From Ecdyonurus torrentis (taxonomy: Eukaryota; Arthropoda; Insecta; Ephemeroptera; Heptageniidae), in assembly GCA_949318235.1 (NCBI GenBank), contig OX439130.1, forward strand, positions 43,801,804 through 43,865,803: a stretch of DNA of 64,000 nt, given 5' to 3'. Shown here piece by piece: positions 56,612 to 64,000 of this stretch; positions within the stretch are counted from its first letter, which is position 1; each line of letters starts with the position of its first letter. Below the pieces are notes generated by a model. That model saw only the letters and a list, made by a program, of their open reading frames with translations, searched no databases and had not been told where the DNA came from. The translations under genes were made by a program, and so were the position numbers.

Positions 56612-56668
<57 letters not shown>
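56612..56668 (+). repeat. (CT)n microsatellite, about 28 units
   Basis: Perfect CT array after TTTTTTTATT. Ser-Leu repeat frames across it are artefacts. Confidence 0.95.
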
Positions 56669-56672
<4 letters not shown>

Positions 56673-56826
56673 GCTATAGTATATAGTAAAAAAAAATCAT
56701 TATAGCATCTATTGGGATACGTTTTGCTTGCAAATATTTCATTGCCTATACAGTACGAGAGATTCAATAATTTTGTTTAAATAAATGATTTGTGCTAAAA
56801 CTTAATAATTATTGACTACTTTAAAC

Positions 56827-56986
56827 TATACTCGCAACAAAAAGCCTGAGTTACCTGCCGTTCGACCTTTTACGGTATCGCCCAGCCGTTCCCCCCCCCC
56901 CCTCCCCCGTGGAATGCGCGCTAGGAAATGGGTGATACATTAGTGGCAAAACGATAAATCGGTTGAGGTTTTTTGAGTCGAGTATA
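56827..56986 (-). mobile_element. MITE with TATACTCGACTCAAAAA ends, copy 2
   Basis: Inverted relative to 24553. The right end, read inverted, is TATACTCGACTCAAAAAACC; the left end TATACTCGCAACAAAAAGCC is slightly decayed. Shared interior: CCTGAGTTACCTGCCGTTCG, TTTTACGGTATCGCCCAGC, ATGGGTGATACATT. A C-run of about 14 bases at 56890-56904 is peculiar to this copy. Confidence 0.82.
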
Positions 56987-59102
56987 GAGAAGCTGAAATT
57001 AATATAAGTAGCGAATGGCTTTTATATTTTGTAATCTCTCTCTCTTTCTCTCTCTCTCTCTCTCCTAAATCTCCCTCATCTTACTTTAAAGAAAATATTT
57101 ATTTTTTTTAACGATATATTGATGAAGGCTTTCAAGGCTCGATGAATTGTATAAAACATTTCTTGTGTTCATGACGCTAACGGGATAAACATGGCAATGT
57201 TGTAATTGGTCCAAACTTATTAAATAAAATCTCCACATTCTATAAGATCTTTATTTTTTTGTTTATTATTTAATTATTATATAATTTTATCAAATTAAGA
57301 GAAAAAAAACTTTCTTTTTTTTACCATAAATTTACAATAAGATAATTTTAACTGACTAAAGATTTCTTATAAAATAGAACTAACATACTAATATTACTGG
57401 TCAGCGATTTTTATCTCTACAGCACTGTGAAACTTTAGAAATCAATTAAAATTGCTTTTTATTATAGTGCTTCAGAAAATGTGAAAAGATTGCAAAATTA
57501 AGGGAAAAAATTAATAAGCTCTAGATATTTTTTTATAGGGTCAATTTTTTTAATATCCTGTAATATATAATAATTAAAAAGATTTGAGTAACAGAATAAA
57601 TTCAGGTATAATAGAATGGTAAAAACATTTTTAACATTATATATTATACTATAAGCATTAAAAACAAATACCTTGATATTTAAAAAAAAAAATGCTATTG
57701 AAGTATTATTTTATTAATTAATTTTTTGTAGCTTATCAAATATATAAATTAATTAGATTGATTAAAAAATGATTAAAATTTCATATCTAATTAAATACAA
57801 AAATGCCAATTCATTATAAAATGTTAAACTAAAACAAAAATATACTTCTTTTTTTTTTTCAATTATTAAACCAGAGAGATTTATGTTATATTTTAATTAA
57901 ATATACAGGTTTATATATTTTAACTTATACATAAAGTATAGGATTCAACCAAATGAACAAAAGAGAATTAAAATGTTACTTGCATGGTATTTCTAGCGAT
58001 AAAAAAATGCTTACGTTATTTGAACAATTTATATTTGTATTATACTCATATATATATATATATATTAATACAGTATACGATACATAATATATTATATTAC
58101 TTTTTAGTATCAATCTACTAAAAATTATCAATTTTATTGATTAAATTTTTGTTTAAATTATATTCTATGTTAAACAGATAATAAAATATAAATAAATATT
58201 ACACTGAATATTTAGATAAAATAAATTATTGTAATTAATTTTATCAAAATAATGTTTGCATTATAATTTATATTATATTACATACAGGTAATTTTTTTAG
58301 TGATGGACAATGAACAGTACAGATAAAAAAGTACTTTTAATATAATATATAATATATATATATATATATATATAATATACGTGAGCTTTATATTGATGGT
58401 TTGAAAACTGCTGACAGTGATGGACGGAAGCTTTTTATTACTCTGTTGACGAATTTTATATTGTTTCGTGGTGATAAATAGTGTATATTGTGTACATATA
58501 AAAATATTACATGTTGTAATACAGTATTAAGAAAACATTTTTTTCCTGAATAACTTTTTTGTGATATTTTTCAGCACATTTTACGTAATAAATCAAATTA
58601 TTTATAATAATTTTCAACAGATGTGCCAAAAGTTACGTATACAAATACAAAAATATATTTCATCATAGGACCTTGGATATGTTACCGATGATTCAAATTT
58701 TAAATAAATTGTATTAACTTGCAATTTTGTACGTTCTTGCAAAAATTTCAAGTCTTGGTTTATTAATTTTCTCAACAACAACAACAACAAAAACAAGAAT
58801 GCAACAAATACAGTCGCACTACTCACAATACTTATGAAGGATAGAAAATTAAACAGAGTTACTCTGCCTTTTCTTGCACCGTCTGTGTTTGAATAGTATG
58901 CTTTAACGATAAGCCCCTTTTGCAACATTTTTTTTTAAACATTTCAAGATCATAAATATGCTTTTAAACAAGCAATTGGGCTTCTCAAGTCCGCTCTCAT
59001 AATTACAATATAAAAAAAGTTTGGAAAAAAAAAAAAAAAAAAAAAAAAAAGCATAGCGTAATAAATAATAATTTAGATTGTGCGACATTTTCTGGTGACA
59101 TA
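56987..59102. other. AT-rich DNA
   Basis: Contains a CT array at about 57032-57064, short TA arrays near 58050 and 58351, an (AAC)n run at about 58778 and a poly-A run at 59025-59050. Frames at 58614-58928 and 58903-59088 (-) have no domain. Confidence 0.5.
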
Positions 59103-59441
59103 TTAAGGGAGTAGGGTATCGACCTTATATCTCAAAAACTAGAAGTGTTTTGGGTCTAAATTTGGTGTCATTGTGTAGCTAAGTGCTACACTTAGCCGTG
59201 ATAAAAATTTCATGATATTTGACCGTCCCGAAAAAAAGAAAAAAAATATTGAAATTAACATTGGGTCTTATGAGCTTAAAATTTCAAATAATCATATTAA
59301 ATTATTTTGGACGGTGACCCCCCAAAATTTTTATATTTTTGAAATGGTCTCAAAGCTGAAATATCACTGTGCGAAATTTCAGATTTTTTTGACGAGAAAA
59401 ATTTGAGTCTAATGGCCGACGTCGGTCCCCTACTCCCTTAA
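59103..59441 (-). mobile_element. TTAA-type MITE, family B, intact copy 2
   Basis: A 339-bp element with TTAA at both ends, inverted relative to 49835. Ends are TTAAGGGAGTAGGGTATCGA and, inverted, TTAAGGGAGTAGGGGACCGA. It carries the complete family interior with modest divergence. The + strand open frame at 59212-59406 lies inside the element and is not a gene. Confidence 0.92.
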
Positions 59442-60540
59442 GCCACTTTCAAGTAAATAAGGAAGTAAGATTCTGAAACTATGAAACAAAAACGTCAACT
59501 TACGCAAAATCTAATGAAAATTGTGAAAGCTACTTTATACTGCATTTCCCTTAAAAACATAAAATCTTTATAATATATAAAAACAACAACATAAATTTAA
59601 TATTTTGTATTTTTATTTGACATGAAAATAACAGAAATATTGTAATATAATATTTTTTATTATTATTTAAGATTATATAATTTATTATTTAGTTTAACAA
59701 TTTTAAAATCAAATTAAAAACATCATTTGCGTTTTATGATAATTACGAAATAATGAATAATTAATTTATATCAAATAGTTTTAACATGGACAAAAAAATA
59801 GCATCGTCATTTCCAAACTACTGTAGTAGACTACTTAACATATTATTTTTATTTTATTTTACATAACTAGAATGCTAGCTAGGCTGGAGTCATTGAAATT
59901 TAAATGAAATGAATATATACATGAACATGTGGGAAAGCAAACTATAAACTATATATTCGAAATTTAAACTAAAAAAAAAAAACGTACAAGAACTTAAACA
60001 TGATATTTTAAAAATAAAATAAATTTATGAATAAACCGAATTTATATTAATATTTTAAATCATTGATACTGTGTTCAGAAAATGAACATAATTTTATGTT
60101 TGATTCCCAAATTAAAACTGTAATGTAATATAGACAAACAATACTTAGGCATGATATTTTATTTTTATCTATAACAAACAATTTCACCGTCAAGAAAAAA
60201 AATATCAATTTAAGAGGAATGACAATCAGCTTATTGAATGTTTCATAGATTTGATTTTTTAAACTAAATTGGACTTCGTGAAACCCAAATATAAGGCACT
60301 GTAAAGATTTCAAGCTTCAAAATTTTGAAATACGAGAGCTTGAAATATTGAGTCCATAAAGCTGAAAGTAAAATTTAACAATTTTTATTTCATTCAATGT
60401 TTTAATGTTGATCTACCCTGTAATATTAATCTCTGGCAGAGGACACAATTAACTGTTAACTTCACCAAAAAAAATTACAAAAAGAAAAATACAATCTAAA
60501 TCTATGAAATTAATATAGTGAACCTATTAAGATTTGATGT

Positions 60541-60574
<34 letters not shown>

Positions 60575-61472
60575 CAGAAAAATTATAGTTTGATTTATTT
60601 ACATTACGCTTTTTTTATGTTCAACCATCATACTTATATAGCTTTAATAAATAATCTTGCAACTCACTTAAGTGCAAGTATTTGGCCACAATTTGACAAT
60701 TGAACACACTTTTTTAACTAGTTTATTTTTACTACTTCTTGTGCAAAGCGGAAAACAGGAAAATAATTCTTGGTATAAATGTCAATTTTTTTTTTTTTTT
60801 TTTATACGGATTGAATTTTTTTCTATGAAGCAACAAATTGTTCGGAAACAAAACTTATTATAGACTTTAATTTACCGTACAATATTTTTAAATTTATTAA
60901 ACTGTAATATCAAGGGAAAATAAGAGAAAAACCTGTTTTTACTTGTGTTAAGAAAAAAAATATTGTTGTATACTTGTAGACGAAGGGTTCTTTTTCAACT
61001 TAAATTCTTTTCATGTACGTGAAAAAGTTTTATATAATAATATATATTTATATCTTATAGTACCATATGAAAAGAACTTAATTTACTATAAGGAATAACG
61101 AATGAAAATTTACATTGAGGGAAAGTTAAAATATTTTTTACTTTAAATGTTAGTTTATTTATTTCAAAGAACAGAAATTCCTTTCAATTTCAAAATACCA
61201 TGAACTTGTCACATGTTTTTATGGTATATTATTATATATCAATAAAAATAATGTGTATGATTTTTTTTTTTTTTATTATTAATTTTTACATGGAAAGAAG
61301 AAATTATAACTTATAACTATAAGGAACACAAAATTATATTTATTTTTCATATAGCATAATTGAATTAATAATGAATAAGTACTGCTGAAATTGGGTTAGT
61401 ATAATATAATTATTAAGTATCCGTCAATACATTTTATTTTTTAAGTCATTTTCTTAAAATTAGGAATGCGCA
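59442..61472. other. AT-rich DNA with poly-T tracts
   Basis: T runs at about 60543-60574 and 60787-60803. The first is followed by CAG and might mimic an acceptor, but the sequence after it has no protein-like frame. Confidence 0.5.
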
Positions 61473-61515
61473 ATTGTAATGTAGTAATGTAATGTGGTAA
61501 TGTACTGTAGTATTA
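61473..61515 (+). repeat. Short minisatellite TAATGTAGTAATG
   Basis: Imperfect tandem copies of GTAATGTAG / GTAATGTGG / GTACTGTAG over about 43 bases. Confidence 0.75.
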
Positions 61516-61803
61516 TAATGCAAAAAATTGAAATGAAAAATCGTCATGATACAATGTTTTCAGTTCTCGAAACTAGAGTACCAATTATGAATTTGAATAA
61601 ATAATAACCGCAATCGCTACGAAAAAAAAATGCATAAAAGGACGTAAAATTGATTTGATTACTTTTAGCATAATATTAATGTTTTTGTATTGTAGAAATA
61701 ACACAAACTGCCAGTTTATTTTATATATTACATATATTTTTTATTTAATTTGAAATTCGTGAAACTTTGTAACGACTGTTCAGTTATAAATGTAGGAAAA
61801 AAT

Positions 61804-61835
<32 letters not shown>

Positions 61836-62736
61836 GAGTAAAACAGCAAACAAGATATAATACAACCCTTGACAAGTAAAACCAGTGACCACCTTAAAAA
61901 GAAGCTACGTAAGCTTAAAGTGAGCGAACACAAATATCTGACACAGAACAAAACAATGACGTTTCTTAATTCACAATACTTCATATACAACAGCGCTACC
62001 AGAAGGATATTAAACTGTCATTACACTCACTACGTATTATACTGTACAGTTGTCATGTACGGAAAAAAACTAGATTGTATTTTCTCCATGGCACTTTTTT
62101 TTCTTTTTTTACTTATATTTTTCTTATATTTTTATATAGATTACAAAATAATAAAAGAAAAGTTTAATTTATTTACATAGCTGTAAGGCATTTACTTTAA
62201 GAATTGAAATATTGCAGTAAAATATCTTTCAGCATGTTGTATCTGTCTGTTTACTATTAATAATATATTCATTTCATTTTTTTTTTTTTTTTAGGTATTG
62301 TGTATTGCAAATAATAATATTATTTTTGTTTCTATTTTTTTCAACATAAAAAATCTATTATAATAAATATTATCAACAAATAATAACAATTGGAAAGGCG
62401 TGTTTTATGCATAACAAGTTTAGTGCCTGTCTTGCTTAATATTACACGTTACTCAATCTTGAAATTTTTTAATTGTAAATATTAAAAATTGAAATCGATG
62501 TTAGATGTTAAAATAATGAAATAAAAATTCACACCAGCTGATGCGACAGGACCTTAATAAGACAAAAAAAAAAAAGCAAAAAATAAAAAATTTAAAAATA
62601 AAAAAAATTACGTGAATAGAATATTAAAATAATAAAGTCAGAAAAAAAATTAAATACGTGTTAACAAGTAAAAGCATAAAAAAACAAAAGACATTCAGCA
62701 AGCGTGATTAATTACGGGGTGTAAATGGGTACGTTC
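61516..62736. other. AT-rich DNA with CT array
   Basis: A CT array of about 14 units at 61803-61830 and a T run near 62278-62293. Frame 61869-62180 (+) has no domain and ends in an AT-driven hydrophobic run. Confidence 0.5.
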
Positions 62737-62997
62737 CTAGACTGACATCAGCTTGGTTTTATTGATATGAACTAACCCTTCTGCAAACCTAAACTTAATA
62801 TCCTTAAAAACTTTTACTAAAAATTTAGATACTGTTTCTTCTACCCGTGTGTACAGTAGACCTTACTTTTTTAAAACTGTCCTTTTGCATGAACCTATAA
62901 CCTTCACAGCTGTTCTGTATAAGTATTTTTCTTTTATTATTATTATTTCCTGCAAGAAAAACTCCTGTAAAAATGTACAGTTTCGTATGTAATAAAA
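62737..62997 (-). pseudogene. Possible decayed coding segment, function unknown
   Basis: Reading the minus strand in one frame, 44 open codons (62866-62997) are followed by a single TAA (62863-62865) and then 41 more codons up to TAG at 62737-62739. The second part has an unusually protein-like mix (GLLYTRVEETVSKFLVKVFK, then DIKFRFAEGLVHINKTKLMS), and the first ends YRTAVKVIGSCKRTVLKK. A TTTTTCTTGCAG sequence near 62950 could be an acceptor within the first part. No known family is recognised. It could be the 3' end of a dead gene or transposon, or chance. Confidence 0.3.
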
Positions 62998-63000
62998 TTA

Positions 63001-63038
63001 AAACTCAAATTTATATACATCAAAATTTATATAACAAG

Positions 63039-63075
<37 letters not shown>

Positions 63076-63550
63076 CTATGTATACTTGACGTAATATAAA
63101 TCATCTCATTAAGCACATGTGAACTTTTTATATTTAGTATTATGTGTAGAGTGTACATGGTGACAATGATTAAGTCACGTGAGTCTACAACATAGAGTCT
63201 GCTAATTAGAAGTGGACACGCTTCTCTCACCCACCCTGTGCATTGTATCATATCTCCTCAGGAATTAATTTTACACAGAAGAGAAAATTAAAATTCTTTT
63301 TTTAAAAATAGCTTTTTTAATATTATTTAAATTAAGTAGTGCATTTTTCATATATATAAGCTTTATATTTTTAATATAATATAATTTTTCTTCTTTTTTT
63401 AAAAAACAAAATTGTTATGTATATAGTAATTTTCTATTGAAAAACTCATTGAAAAGCGTAAATAAGGTACCATAAAAATATTTGAATAGAAGGGGAAAAA
63501 ATCGTTAGTATTGAGACTTTGTCCATTCATCTTGTATCTTTTCAGCAGTG
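63001..63550. other. AT-rich DNA with poly-T tract
   Basis: T run of about 27 bases at 63044-63070. Short minus-strand frames (63069-63251 and 63399-63608) have no recognisable features. Confidence 0.45.
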
Positions 63551-63553
63551 TGT

Positions 63554-63561
63554 TATATAAG
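63554..63561 (+). promoter_or_regulatory. Possible TATA box
   Basis: TATATAAG stands at the head of a clearly less AT-rich block (63550-63740) that ends in a donor-like CAAT-GTAAGC at 63742. Together these could be a promoter plus a 5' non-coding exon on the + strand. No initiator motif is obvious about 30 bases downstream, so this is a weak call. A frame of 105 codons (63511-63828) crosses the block without a domain. Confidence 0.3.
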
Positions 63562-64000
63562 AACGTGGAGGAGGATTGTGGTCGCGAAGTAAAGAGAGAG
63601 GCAAGCATCGATTTCCGATTTTCTCTTCAACCCTCTTTCTACTTTCGTACTAGGTTTCTATGTTACGTACACTATGTGTATGAAGTATACGTACCTACGT
63701 ACGTACTGTACGTACGCCTTGCAGGCTCCGGAAGCTTCAATGTAAGCAGTTTCAATTGGTCAGCACACACACACACAGATACCTTTTACTTGAACATTTC
63801 TTTGAGTAAAGAACAGAATTTCAAATGAATCGCACAAAAAAAAAGTAATGGCATATTTGATCAAACTTTATGTTCCACATATCAATGTACTCGTTGGACA
63901 GTAGTTTTTGAAAGAACTTTATCTTTTATACCTTTTTGTGCCTTTTAACATTTATGAAGAAAATTTTAATCAATTTATTTTTAAAAAACACTATTCGTTT
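63562..64000. other. GC-richer block, then AT-rich end of window
   Basis: 63665-63720 holds a self-complementary CTACGTACGTACTGTACG-like run. After 63760 an (AC)n run and AT-rich sequence follow. No gene recognised. Confidence 0.4.

Noticed and set aside
59212..59406. 64-codon frame on the + strand
   Set aside because: Entirely inside the family B MITE; not preserved as a frame in the copies at 49835 and 33116.

Overview
This is an extremely AT-rich, gene-poor stretch of a metazoan nuclear genome. The evidence is very long runs of non-coding DNA, many long and nearly perfect (TA)n and (CT/GA)n microsatellites, poly-T/poly-A tracts, several families of short non-autonomous DNA transposons (MITEs), and one exon with metazoan-type splice signals. 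Nothing looks bacterial, archaeal, organellar or viral. Dense dinucleotide satellites in AT-rich DNA with huge introns would fit an arthropod, perhaps a crustacean. That is an impression of style, because no recognisable protein in the window fixes the taxon.

Only one coding segment is well supported: an exon at about 48898-49072 on the + strand. It has a branch-point-like sequence, a pyrimidine-rich acceptor, an ATG, a clear signal peptide and a GTAAGC donor in phase 1. It should be the first coding exon of a secreted or single-pass membrane protein. The acceptor in front of it means at least one 5' non-coding exon lies upstream, and no following exon was found before the window ends, so the downstream intron may exceed 14.9 kb. 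The protein family is not recognised. Two further open stretches (17505-17723 + and 62737-62997 -) are weak candidates for an exon or a decayed gene.

Most describable content is mobile DNA. TTAA-flanked (piggyBac-type) MITEs form four groups: a 340-bp family with AGCCATAGACC ends (407, 11954, 13914, 28149, remote relative at 34310); a 336-400-bp family with GGGAGTAGGGTACCGAC-like ends (33116, 45967, 49835, 59103); a 400-bp foldback (32083); and a 206-bp foldback (27174). TA-flanked elements (Tc1/mariner-like or unclassified) lie at 9681, 15829, 17823 (an 838-bp foldback enclosing both a CT and a GA microsatellite), 24553 and 56827. hAT-like elements with 8-bp target duplications lie at 11572 (perfect duplication, with a second MITE nested inside), 53328 and 54059. 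No transposase gene is visible, so all would depend on enzymes encoded elsewhere.

Layout: 1-16 kb is intergenic or intronic DNA with MITEs; 16-20 kb holds the mariner-like foldback and CT/GA satellites; 20-32 kb is mostly featureless AT-rich DNA with satellites; 32-47 kb holds TTAA MITEs and large CT/GA/TA arrays; 48.5-50.2 kb holds the exon, hemmed in by three (TA)n arrays and a MITE; 50-64 kb is presumed intron or intergenic DNA with hAT and TTAA MITEs. The most distinctive observation is that two unrelated TTAA MITE families both carry the TGACGTCA octamer (CRE/ATF site), in one of them inside a 24-bp palindrome perfect in two copies. I found no clearly novel multi-gene system.
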